The position numbers were made by a program, and so were the translations under genes. 64,000 nucleotides of DNA from Aristolochia californica (taxonomy: Eukaryota; Streptophyta; Magnoliopsida; Piperales; Aristolochiaceae), in the NCBI GenBank assembly GCA_029961685.1, contig JARWKL010000002.1:32146908-32210907 (forward strand), read 5' to 3'. Each line of letters begins with the position of its first letter. The first letter of the stretch is position 1. This document shows positions 1 to 11,966 of the stretch, in pieces. Below the pieces are notes generated by a model, which saw nothing but the letters and a program-made list of their open reading frames with translations, had not been told where the DNA came from and did not search any database.

Positions 1-2380
1 AAGTTTTGATTTAACAAAAAAGCATACAAGTAAAAAGGAAATGCAAAAATGTAGTGAGAGATAATTCATTAAAGTGTCTGTAATTTTAGGGCTTGTAAAC
101 TATTTTTAGTTTTTATATATTTTATTTTGTAATTGTCAGGAAAAGGGGGAAGTGGGGATTTTTAACTAAGTGTTGACTCCCAACCCATAAGTCATTTCTT
201 AAAAAAAATATAGTCTGTCACACATGATTGACCGATAAATCACTTTACAATCATCTATGATCGTTAGGTCAGCTTAATGTAAATGGGCTAAATAATGACT
301 TGTTTGACTCAGGTAAATATCCCACCACACGTTCACTTGAGAATTTAATGAGCATTTGTTATTCTCTTTAAAATGTTTGGATCCATAGGTCATTTTCATC
401 TTTAACATGTTTCAAGCATGCATTTCCATTTTTAAAATATGTGTAGAAATCTCTTTCTTATAATATTCCAAGCTATTAGGGTTGAACTAGTGGAATTTCC
501 AAAACTTGGATAACAAAACTTTTGTGATCATTTGAGGTGTGTGAATAAATTTTCTTTAATTATATTTGTTTTTATTTTAAATTTTTTCCATACATAAACG
601 CTAAAATTTTTATTTTGTTGTGATCTATTTTCCTTCTTGTCAAAATTGTATACAAGATGAAGGGGAAGAGAAAACTCTAGTTTTGATTGAAGAAAAAAGT
701 ATACATCTAAAATGACAAATGTTGAGAGAGAAAATGCCAAAAAGTGTTCGTAACTTTTAGGGATTGTAAACTCTTTTTAGTTTTTATACATCAGGTTTGG
801 CAATCTTCGAGTAAAGGGGCAGGCAGGGGATTTTTAAGCGAGTGTTGACTCCCAATCCATAAGTCATTTTGTACAAAAATAAAGCCCATTACGCATAATT
901 GACCGATAAATACTTTAAAATCATCTATGATTGTTAGGTGAGCTTTTAGTAAATGGGCAAAATAATGGCTTGTTTGACTCGGGTAAATATCCCACCGCAC
1001 GTTCACTTGAGAATTTAATGAGCATATGTTATTCTCTTTAAAAGGTTTGGATCCAGAGGTCATTTGCATCTTTAACATATTTCAAGCATGCATATCCATA
1101 TTTAAAACATGTGTAGAAATCTCTTTCTTATAAAATTCCAAGCTATTAGGGTTGAACAAGTGAAATTTCCCAAACTTGGATAGAAAAACTTTTGTGTTCA
1201 TTTGAGGTGAGTGAATAAATTTTATTTACTTACATTTGTTATTCTTTTGTATTTTTTCCTTACATAAAATTTAAAATTTTCATTTTGCTGTGATCTACTT
1301 GCCATCTTGTCAAATTTGTTTAGGAGATCAGGGGAGAGTAAAAACTCAAGTTTTGATTTAAGAAAAAAACATACATCTAAAATGGAAATGCACAAATGTA
1401 GAGAGAGAGAATTCCAAAAAGTATTTGTAATTTTTAGGGATTGTAAACTCTTTTTAGTTTTTATATATTTTATTTTGCAATTGACGAGAAATGGGGGAGG
1501 CGGGGGATTTTTAACTGAGTGTTGACTCCCAATCCATAAGTCATTGCTTAAAAAAATATAGCTCGTTACGCATGATTGATCGATAAATCACTTTACAATC
1601 ATCTATGATTGTTAGGTCAGCTTTTTGTAAACGGGCAAATAATGGTTTGTTTCAATCGGGTTAATATCCCACCGCACGTTCACTTGGGAATTTAATGTGC
1701 ATTTGTTATTCTCTTTAAAATGTTTGGATCCATAGGTCATTTGCCTCTTTAACATGTTTCAAGCATGCATATCCATTTTTAAAGTATGTGTAGAAATCTC
1801 TTACTTCTGAAATTCCAGGCTATTAGGGTTGAACAAGTAGAATTTCCAAAACATGGATAAAAAAACTTTTGTGATCATTTGTGGTGTGTGAATAAATTTT
1901 CTTTACATATATTTGTTATTGTTTCAATTTTTTTCCATACATAAACTCTAAAATTTTCATTTTGTTGTGATCTATTTGCCATCTTGTGAAAATTGTTTAC
2001 GAGATGAATGAAAAGTGAAAACTCAAGTTTTGATTTAAGAAAAAAGTATACATCTGAAATGGAAATGCACAAATGTTGAGAGAGATAATTCCAAAATGTG
2101 TATGTAACTTCTAGGGATTGTAAACTCTTTTTAGTTTTTATATAGCAGGTTTTGCAAGGGGGAGGTGGGGGATTTTTAACTGAGTGTTGACTCCCAATCC
2201 ATAAGTCATTTCTTACAAAAATAAAGCCCGTTACATATGATTGACCGATAAATCACTTTAAAATCACCTATGATTGTTAAGTCAACTTTTTTTAAGTTGG
2301 CTTGTTTCACTCGGGTAAATATCCCACCACACATTCACTTGAGAATTTAGTGAGCATTTGTTAATCTCTTTAAAAGGTTT

Positions 2381-2992
2381 GGATCCATAGGTTATTTGCA
2401 TGTTTAACATATTTCAAACATGGATATCCATATTTAAAACATGTGTAGAAATTTCTTTCTTTTAAAATTCCAAGCTATTTTGTGTTCATTTGAGGTGTGT
2501 GAATAAATTTTCTTTACTTACATATTTTGTTCTTTTAAATTTTTTCCATACATAAACTCTAAAATTTTCATTTTGTCGTGAACAATTTGCCATCTTGTCA
2601 AAATTGTTTACGAGATCAGGGGAAAGTGAAAACTCAAGTATTGATTTAAGGAAAAAGCATACATCTAAAAAGGAAATGCACAAATTTAGAGAGAGATAAT
2701 TCCAAAATGTGCCTTTAATTTATAGAGATTGTGAAATCTTTTTAGTTTTTATATATTCAATTTTGCAATCTTCGGGAAAAAGGGGGGGGGTGATTTTTAA
2801 CTGAGTCATTTATTACAAAAATATAGCCCGTTACGCATGATTGACCGATAAATCACTTTACAATCTTTTATGATGGTTAGGTCAGATTTTTTGTAAATGG
2901 GCAAAATAATGGCTTGTTTGAATCGGGTAAATATCCCACTGCATGTTCACTTGAGAATTTAACGAGCATTTGTTATTTTCTTTAAAAGGTTT
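2381..2992. repeat. Shortened A unit, two deletions (612 bp)
   Basis: Near 2,477 the sequence passes straight from CCAAGCTATT to TTGTGTTCATTTG, so the GGGTTGAACTAGTGGAATTT region is gone. Near 2,805 CTGAG joins TCATT, removing TGTTGACTCCCAATCCATAAG. The second joint falls at a GAGT/AAGTCA-like short match. Confidence 0.9.
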
Positions 2993-3409
2993 GGATCCAT
3001 AGGTCATTTGCAGCTTTAACATGTTTCAAGCATGCATATCCATTTTTAAAACATGTGTCGAAATCTCTTTCTTATAAAATTCCAAGCTATTAGGGTTGAA
3101 CTAGTAGAATTTCCCAAACTTGGATAACAAAATTTTTGTGATCATTTGTGGTGCGTGAATAAATTTTCCTTAATTACATTTGTTTTTCTTTTAAATTTTT
3201 ACACACATAAACTCTAAAATTTTCATTTTGTTGTGATCTATTTGCCATCTTGTTAAAATTGTTTATGAGATGAAGGGAAAGTGAAAACTCTTGTTTTGAT
3301 TTAAGAAAAAGGTATACATCAAAATTGGAAAAGCACAAATGTTGAGAGAGATAATTCCAAAAAGTGTCTTTAACTTCTAGGGATTGTAAAATCTTTTTAG
3401 TTGTTATAT

Positions 3410-3490
3410 ATAAGGTTTTACAATCTTTAACTCCAAATCCATAAGTCAGTTTTTACTGAGCGTTAACTCCAAATCCATAAGTCATTTTTA
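3410..3490. repeat. Unit part that lost the G-rich box
   Basis: In the B unit starting at 2993 the bases after TTTTACAATC contain no G-rich box. Instead, AACTCCAAATCCATAAGTCA appears twice (near 3,429 and 3,464), separated by a TTTTTACTGAGCGTT spacer. A combined deletion and short duplication explains this. It is the clearest unit without any G tract. Confidence 0.88.
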
Positions 3491-4323
3491 TAAAAATATA
3501 GCCCGTTACGCTTGATTGATCGATAAATCACTTTACAATCATCTATGATTGCTAGGTCAGCTTTTGGAAAATGGGTAAAATAATGGCTTGTTTGACTCTA
3601 TTCCACAGCACGTTCACTTGAGAATTCAATGAGCATTTGTTATTCTCTTTAAAAGGTTTGGGTCCATAGGTCATTTGCATCTTTAACGTGTTTCAAGCAT
3701 GCATATTCATTTTTAAAACATGTGTCGAGATCTCTTTCTTATAAAATTCCAAGCAATTAGGGTTGAACTAGTGGAATTTCCAAAAATTGGATAACAAAAC
3801 TTTTGTGATCATTTGTGGCGTGAATAATTTTTTTAATTAAATTTGTAATTCTTTTAAATTTTTTTCACACATAATCTCTAAAATTTTCATTTTGTTGTGA
3901 TCTATTTGCCATGTTGTTAAAATTGTTTACGAGATGAAGGGAAAATGAAAACTCATGTTTTGATTTAAGAAAAAAGTATACATCTAAAATGAAAATGCAC
4001 ATATGTTGAAAGAGATAATTTCAAAAAGTGTCTGTAACTTCTAGGGATTGTAAACACTTTTTAGTTTTTTGTATATCAGGTTTTGCAATCGTCGGGTAAA
4101 GGGGGAGGTGGTGGATTTTTAACTGAGTGTTGAATCCCAATCCATAAGTCATTTCTTACAAAAATATAGCCCGTTACGCATGAATGACAGATAAATGACA
4201 TTAAAATCATCTATGATTGTTAGGTCAGCTTTTTGTAAGTTAGCTCGTTTCACTCGGGTAAATAACCCACCACACGTTCACTTGAGAATTTAATGAGCAT
4301 TTATTATCCTCTTTAACAGGCTT

Positions 4324-4877
4324 GGATCCACAGGTTCTTTGCATGTTTAACATGTTTCAAGCATGCATATCCATATTTAAAACATGTGTAGAAATTTCTT
4401 TCTTGTAAAATTCCAAGCTATTAGGGTTGAACTAGTGGAATTTCCCAAACTTGGATATAAAAACTTTCGTGTTCATTTGAGGTGTGTGAATAAATTTTCT
4501 TTACTTACATATTTATTTATTTTAAATTTTTTCCATACATAAACTCTAAAATTTTCATTTTGTCGTGATCAATTCGCGGTGGGATTTTGAACTCTTTTTA
4601 ATTTTTATATATTGAAATTTTCAATCATCGGGAAAAGGGAGGGGGGGGGGGGGGGGGATTTTTAACTGAGTGTTGACTCCCAATACATAAGTCATTTATT
4701 TCAAAAATATAGCCCGTTACGCATGCTTGATCGATAAATCACTTTACAATCTTCTATGACTGTTAGGTCAACTTTTTGTAAATGGGCAAAATAATGGATT
4801 AATTGAATCGGGTAAATACCCCACCGCACGTTCACTTGAGAATTTAATGAGCATTTATTATTCACTTTAAAAGTTTT
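4324..4877. repeat. Shortened A unit (554 bp)
   Basis: About 120 bp is missing. Near 4,575 GTCGTGATCAATTCGC is followed by GGTGGGATTTTGAACTC, so the stretch from CATCTTGTCAAAATTG through the GATAATTCC element is gone. The unit also carries the 17-G tract. Confidence 0.9.
4641..4657 (+). repeat. Poly-G tract, 17 bases
   Basis: The G-rich box of the unit starting at 4324 has become an uninterrupted run of 17 G. The AGGC interruption typical of the box is absent. The same unit has a 120-bp deletion just upstream. A shorter run of nine G sits in the same position of the 2381 unit near 2,782-2,790, an intermediate state. Confidence 0.9.
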
Positions 4878-7800
4878 GGATCTATAGGTCATTTGCATCT
4901 TTAACATATTTCAAGCATGCATACCCATTTTTAAAACATGTGTAGAAATCTCTTTCTTCTAAAATTCGAAGTTATTAGGTTTGAACTAGTGGAATTTCCA
5001 AAACTTGGATAACAAAACTTTTGTGATCATTAGTTGTGTGTGAATAAATTTTATTTACTTACATTTGTTATTGTTTCAATTTTTTTTCCCATTCATTCAC
5101 TCTAAAATTTTCATTTTGTATTGATCTATTTGCCTTCTTGTCAAAATTGTTTATGAGATGAAGGGAAAGTGAAAACTCAAGTTTTGATTTAAGAAAAAAG
5201 TATACATCTAAAATGGAAATGCACAAACGTACAGAGAGATAATTCCAAAAAGTATCCGTAACTTTTAGGGATTGTAAAATCTTTTTAGTTTTTATATATC
5301 AGATTTTGCAATCATTGGGTAAAGGGGGAGGCGGGTGATTTTTAACTGAGCATTGACTCCCAATCCATAAGTCATTTCTTACAAAAATATAGCCCATTAC
5401 TTATGATTGTCTGATAAATCACTTTAAAAACATCCATGATTGTTAGGTCAGCTTTTTGTAAATGGGCAAAATAATGGCTTGTTTGACTCGGGTAAAAATC
5501 CCACCACACGTTTACTTGAGAATTTAATGAGCATTTGTTATTCTCTTTAAAAGGCTTGGATCCGTAGGTCATTTGCATCTTTAACATGTTTCAATCATGC
5601 ATATCCATATTTGAAACATGTGTAGAAATCTGTTTTTTGATAAAATTCCAAGCTATTAGGGTTGAACTAGTGGAATTTCCCAAACTTGGATAAAAAAACT
5701 TGTGTTTATTTGAGGTGTGTGAATAAATTTTATTTGCTTACATTTGTTTTTCTTTTAAATTTTTTCCATACAAACTCTAAAATTTTTATTTTGTTGTGAT
5801 CTATTTGCCATCGTGTCAAAATTGTTTACTTGATAAGGGGAAAGTGAAAATTGAAGTTTTGATTTATGAAAAAAACATACATCTAAAATGGAAATGTACC
5901 AATGTAGAGAGAGATAATTCCAAAAAGTGTCTGTAATTTTAAGGGATTGTAAACTCTGTTTAGTTTTTATATATTTTATTTTTCAATCGTCGGGAAAAGG
6001 GGGAGGCGGGGGTTTTTTAACTGAGTGTTGACTCCAAATCCATAAGTCATTATTTACAAAAATATAGCTCGTTACGCTTGATTGACAGATAAATCACTTT
6101 ACCATCTTCTATGATTGTTAGGTCAGCTTTTTGTAAATGGGCAAAATAATGGCTTGTTTGACTCGGGTTAATATTCCACCGCACGTTCACTTGAGAATTT
6201 AATGAGCATTTGTTATTCTCTTTCAAAAGGTTTGGATCCATAGGTCATTTGCATGTTTAACATGTTTCAAGCATTCTTATCCATTTTTAAAGCATGTGTA
6301 GAAATCTCTTTCTTATAAAATTTCAAGCTATTAGGGTTGAACTAGTGGAATTTCCAAACATGGATAACAAAACTTTTGTGATCATTTATGGTGCATGAAT
6401 AAATTTTCCTTAATTACATTTGTTATTCTTTTAAATTTTTTCAACACATAAACTTTAAAATTTTCATTTTGTTGTGATCTATTTGCCATCTTGTTAGAAT
6501 TGTTTACGAGATGAACGGAAAGTGAAAACTCAAGTTTTGATTTAAGAAAAAAGCATACATCTAAAATGGAAATGCACAAATGTTGAGAGAGATAATTCCA
6601 AAAAGTGTTTGTAACTTCAAGGGATTGTAAACTCTTTTTAGTTTTTATATATCATGTTTTCAATTGTTTGGCTTAGGGGGAGGCGGGGGATTTTTAACTG
6701 AGTGTTGACTCCCAATCCATAAGTCATTTCTTACAAAAATATAGCCCGTTATGCATGGTTGACTAATAAATCACTTTAAAATCACCTATGATTGTTAGGT
6801 CTGCTTTTTTTAAGTTGGCTTGTTTCACTCGGCTAAATATCTCACCACACGTTCACTTGAGAATTTAATGAGCATTTGTTATTCTCTTTAAAATGTTTGG
6901 ATCCATAGGTCATTTGCCAGTTCAACATGGTTCAAGCATCATATTCATATTTAAAACATGTCCAGAAATCACTTTCTTGTACAATTCCAAGCTATTAGGG
7001 TTGAACTAGTGGAATTTCCAAAACTTGGATAAAAAAACTTGTCTTCATTTGAGGTGTGTGAATAAATTTTCTTTACTTACATTTGTTGTTCATTTAAATT
7101 TTTTCCATACATAAACTCTAAAATTTTCATTTTGTCGTGATCTTTTTGCCATCAGGTCAAAATTGTTTACGAGATCAGGGGAAAGTGAAAACTCCAGTTT
7201 TGATTTAAGAATAAAGCATACGCCTAAAATGGAAATGCACAAATGTTGACAGAGATAATTCCAAAAACTGTCTGTAATTTTAAGGGATTGTAAACTCATT
7301 TTAGATTTTTATAAATTTTATTTTGCAATCCTCAGGAAAAGGGGGTGCAGGGGATTTTTAACTGAGTGTTGACTCCCAATCTATTAGTCATTTCTTAAAA
7401 AAATATAGCTCATTATGCATGATTGACCAATATATCACTTTACAATCATCTATTATTGTCAGGTCAACTTAAAGTAAATGGGAGAAATAATGGCTTGTTT
7501 GACTCGGTTAAATATCCTACCGCATGTTCACTTGAGAATTTAATGAGCATTTGTTATTCTCTTTAGAAAGTTTGGATCCATACGTCATTTGCATCTTTAA
7601 CATGTTTCAAGCATGTATATCCATTTTTAAAACATGAGTAGAAATATCTTTCTTATAAAATTCCAAGCTATTAGGGTTGAACTAGTGGAATTTCCCAAAC
7701 GTGGATAACAAAACTTTTGTGATCATTTGTGGTGTGTGTATAAATTTTCCTTATTTACATTTGTTATTCTTTTAAGTTTTTTCCTTACATAAACTCTAAA

Positions 7801-8250
7801 ATTTTCATTTTGTTGTTATCTATTTACCATCTTGTCAAAATTGTTTATGAAATGAAGGAAAAATGAAAACTCTTGTTTTGATTGAAGAAAAAAGTATACT
7901 TCTAAAATGGAAAAGCACAAATGTAGAGAGAGATAATTCCAAAAAGTGTTTGTAACTTTTAGAAATTGTAAACTCTTTTTAGTGTTTATATATCAGGTTT
8001 TGCAATGGTCAGGTAAAGGGGGATGCGGGGGATTTTGAACTGAGTGTTGACTCCCAATCCATAAGTCATATCTTACAAAAATATAGCCCGTCACACATGA
8101 TTGACTTTAAATCACTTTACAATCATCTATGATTGTTAGGTCAGCTTTTTTTAAATGGGAAAAATAATGGGTAGTTTGAATTGGGTAAATATCCCACCGC
8201 ATGTTCACTTGAGAATTTAATGAGCATTTGTTATTCTCTTTAAAAGTTTT

Positions 8251-8862
8251 GGATCCATACGTCATTTGCATATTTAACATAGTTCAAGCATGCATATCAA
8301 TATTTAAAACATGTGTAGAAATATCATTCTTGTAAATTTCCAAGCTATTAGCATTGAACTAGTGGAATTTCCCTAACTAGCACAAAAAATATTTGTGTTC
8401 ATTTGAGATGTGTGAATAAATTTTCTTTACTAAGTTTTGTTATTCTTTTAAATTTTTTCCATACTTAAACTTTAAAGTTTTCATTTTTTCGTGTTCTATT
8501 TGCTATCTTGTCAAAATTGTATACGAGATCAGGGGAAAGTGAAAACTCAAGTTTTGATTTAAGAAAAAAGCATACATCTAAAATAGAAATGAACAAATGT
8601 AGAGAGAGATAATTCCAAAAGTGTCTGTAATTTTTAGGGATTGTAAACTCTTTTTAGTTTTTAGGGATCCGTAAGTCATTTGTGACAAAAATATAGCCCG
8701 TTACGCATAATTGACCAAAAAATCACTTTACAATCATCTATGATTGTTAGGTAAGCTTTTTGTAAATGGGAAAAATAATGGTTTTGTTTCACTCGGGTAA
8801 CTATCCCACCGCACGTTCACTTGAGAATTTAATGAGCATTTTTTATTCTCTTTAAAAGGTTT
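8251..8862. repeat. Shortened A2 unit (612 bp)
   Basis: Near 8,662 TTTTTAGTTTTTA is joined to GGGATCCGTAAGTC. The TATATTTTATTTTG element, the G-rich box and GTGTTGACTCCCAA are missing. The joint creates a second GGATCC inside the unit, which should not be mistaken for the phase marker. Confidence 0.9.
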
Positions 8863-9299
8863 GGATCCATAGGTCATTTGCATCTTTAACAAGTTTCAAG
8901 CAAGCATATCCATTTTTAAAACATGTGTAAATATCTCTTTCTTATAAAATTCCCAGCTGTTTGGGTTGTACTAGTGGAATTTCCCAAACTTCGATAACAA
9001 AACTTTTGTGATCATTTGTGGTGTGTGAATAAATTTTCCTTAATTACATTTGTTATTCTTTTAAAATTTTTCCATACATAAACTCTAAAATTTTCAATTT
9101 GCTGAGATCTATTTGCCATCTTGTCAAAATTGTTTACAAGATGAAGGGGAAGTGAAAATTCTAGTTTTGATTTAAGAAAAAAGTATACATCTAAAAAGGA
9201 AATGCACAAATGTTGAGATAGATAATGCTAAAAAGTATCTTTAACTTTTAGAGGCTGTAAACTCTTTTTATTTTTTGTATATCAGGTTTTGCAATCGTC

Positions 9300-9320
9300 G
9301 GGCAAAGGGGGAGGCGGGGG
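9300..9320 (+). repeat. G-rich box, possible G-quadruplex (example)
   Basis: This 21-base stretch has G tracts of 3, 5, 2 and 5 separated by loops of 4, 1 and 1 bases. An equivalent box lies in almost every unit, always on the plus strand, between the TTTTGCAATCGTC and GATTTTTAACTGAG elements. B units usually read GGGTAAAGGGGGAGGCGGGGG and A units GGGAAAAGGGGGAGGCGGGGG with small changes. Two-tetrad folding is plausible on paper. A three-tetrad fold would have to split one of the five-G tracts, or needs the longer G runs present in some units. Function is inference only. Confidence 0.55.
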
Positions 9321-11486
9321 ATTTTTAATCCAGTGTTGACACCCAATCCAAAAGTCATTTCATACAAAAATATAGCCCATTTCTCTTGATTGACCGATAA
9401 ATCATTTTAAAATCACCTATAATTTTTAGGTCAACTTTTTGTGAATCGGGTAAATATCCCACCACACATTTACTTGAGAATTTAATGAGCATTTGTTATT
9501 CTATTTAAAAGGTTTGGATCCATAGGTCATTTGCATCTTTAACATTTTTCAAGCATGCATATCCATATTTAAAACATGAGTAGAAATCTCTTTCTTATAA
9601 AATTCCAAGCTATTAGGGTTGAATTAGTGGAGTTTCTCAAACTTGGATAACAAAAATTTTGTGATCATTTGTGGTGTGTGAATAAATTTTCCCTAATTAA
9701 ATTTGTTATTCCTTTAAATTTTTTCCATCCTTAAACATTAAAATTTTCATTTTGTAGTGATCTATTTGCCATCTTGCCAAAATTGTTTACAAGATCAGGG
9801 GAAAGTGAAAACTCAAGTTTTGATTTAAGAAAAAAACGTACATCTAAAATGGAAATGCACAAAAGTAGAGAGAGATAATACCAAAAAGTGTCTGTAATTT
9901 TTAGGGATTGTAAGCTCTTTTTAGTTTTTATATATTTTATTTTGCAATCGTCAAGAAAAGGGGGAGGCGAGGGATTTTTAACTAAGTGTTGACTCCCAAT
10001 CCATAAGTCATTTCTTACAAAAATATAGCCTATGACGCATGATTGACCAAAAAATCACTTCACAATCATCTATGATTGTTAGGTCAGCTTAATGTTAATG
10101 GGCAAAATAATGGCTTGTTTGACTCAGGTAAATATCCCACCGCAGGTTCACTTGAGAATTTAATGAGTGTTATTCTTTTTAGAAGGTTTGGATAGATTGG
10201 TCATTTGTATCTTTAACATGTTTAAAGCATGCATAACAATTTTTAAAATATGTGTAGAAATCTCTTTCTTATAAAAGTCCAACTTCTATGAGCATTTGTG
10301 GTCTGTGAATAAATTTTCCTTAATTACATTTCTTATTCTTTTAATTTTTTTCCATACATAAACTCTAAAATTTTCATTTTGTTGTAATCTTTGGCATCTT
10401 GTCAAAATTGTTTACGAGATGAAGGGAAAGTGAAATCTCTAGTTTTGATTTAAGAAAAAAGAATACTTCTAAAATCGAAATGCACAAATGGAAAGAGAGA
10501 TAATTCCAAAAAGTGTCTGTAACTTTTAGGGATTGTAAACTCTTTTTTAGTTTTTATATCTTTTTTGTAAAGGGGGAGGCGGGGGATTTTTAATTGAGTG
10601 TTGACTCCCAATCCTTAAGTCATTTCTTAAAAAAATATAGCCCGTTACACATGATTGACCGATAAATCACTTTAAAATCATCTATGATTGTTAGGTTAAC
10701 TTTTTGTAAATGGGCAAAATAATGGGTTGTTTGACTCAGGTAAAATATAAACCCGCCACACGTTCACTTGAGAATTTAATGAACAATTTTTATTCTATTT
10801 AAAAGGTTTGAATCCATAAGTCATTTTCAACCTTAACATCTTGCAAGCATACATATCAATTTTTAAAACATGTGTAGAAATCTCTTTCTTTTAAAATTCC
10901 AACCTATTAGGGTTGAACTAGTGGAATTTCCCAAACTTGGATAAAAAAATTTTGTGATCATTTGTGGTGTGTGAATAAATTTTCCTTAATTACATTTGTT
11001 ATTCGTTTAAATTTTTTCGATTCATAAACTCTAAAATTTTCATTTTTTTGGGATCTATTGGCCATCTTGTCAAAATTGTTTACGAGATGAAGGGAAAGTG
11101 AAAACTCTAGTTTTGATTTAAGAAAAAAATATATGTCTAAAATGGAAATGCACAAATATAGAGAGAGATAATTCCAAAAAGTGTCTGTAACTTTTAGGGA
11201 TTGTAAACTCTTTTTAGTATTTATATATCAGGCTTTGCAATCGTCAGGTACAGATAAAGGCGGGGGATTTTTAATAGAGTGTTGACTCCCAATCCATATG
11301 TTATTTCGTAAAAAAATATAGCCCGTTACGTATGATTGAATGATAAATCACTTTAAAATCATCGATGATTGTTAGGTTAGCTTTTTGTAAATGGGCAAAA
11401 TAATGGGTTGTTTGACTTGGGTAAATATCCCGCCACACGTTCACTTGAGAATTTAATGAGCATTTATTATTCTCTTTAAAAGGTTT

Positions 11487-11966
11487 GGATCCATAGGTCA
11501 TTTGCATCTTTGACATGTTTCAAGCATGAATATCCATATTTAAAACATGTGTAGAAATCTCTTTCTCGTAAAATTCCAAGCTATTAGGGTTCAACTTGTG
11601 GAATTTCCCTAACTAGGATAAAAAACCTTTTGTGTTCATTTGAGATGTGTGAATAAATTTTCTTTACTTATATTTTTGAATCTTTTAAATTGTTTCCATA
11701 GATAAACTTTAAACGTCTCATTTTGTCATGATCTATTTGACATCATGTCAAAATTGTCTACGAGATAAGGGGAAAGTGAAATCTCAAGTTTTGATTTAAC
11801 AAAAAAGCATACATCTAAAATGGAAATGCAAAAATGAAGAGAGATAATTCCAAAAAGTGACTGTAATTTTAAGAGGTTGTAAACTCTTTTTAGTTTTTAT
11901 ATATTTTATTTTGTAATCATCGGGAAAAGGGGGAGGCGGGGGATCTTTATATGAGTGTTGACTCCC
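11487..11966. repeat. Shortest A2 unit (481 bp)
   Basis: GAGTGTTGACTCCCC at 11,952 is followed directly by GATCCATAGGTCATTTGCAT. The lost 196 bp lies between two similar motifs of the monomer, AATCCATAAGTCATTT and GGATCCATAGGTCATTT. The deletion has therefore joined two internal direct repeats, as slippage or single-strand annealing between them would do. Confidence 0.92.

Larger units (their letters stand above)
1..4323. repeat. Satellite segment 1 (window start)
   Basis: The first 378 bases are the tail of an A unit cut by the window edge. Whole units then start at 379 (B2), 1049 (A), 1726 (B), 2381 (A), 2993 (B) and 3660 (B). The 2381 unit is only 612 bp because it has lost about 45 bp near 2477 and about 20 bp near 2805. 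The 3660 phase marker reads GGGTCC instead of GGATCC. The two B units in a row at 2993 and 3660 break the A-B alternation. Bases 1-1,510 match 40,122-41,630 unusually well. Confidence 0.95.
4324..8250. repeat. Satellite segment 2, regular A-B dimers
   Basis: Units start at 4324 (A, 554 bp), 4878 (B), 5558 (A), 6234 (B), 6899 (A) and 7574 (B). After the shortened first unit, spacing is 665-680 bp and A and B alternate strictly. The 4324 unit has lost about 120 bp and carries a 17-base poly-G tract. No gene-like or RNA-like feature is visible. Confidence 0.95.

Noticed and set aside
470..770. TTAGGGTT and TTTAGGG strings resembling telomere repeats
   Set aside because: Each occurs once per satellite unit (ATTAGGGTTGAAC and TTTTAGGGATTG) and never in tandem, so there is no telomeric tract.
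8662..8680. Extra GGATCC as a unit boundary
   Set aside because: It was created by a deletion joining GTTTTTA to GGGATCCGTAAG. The surrounding sequence is the AATCCATAAGTCATTT element, not the true phase marker.
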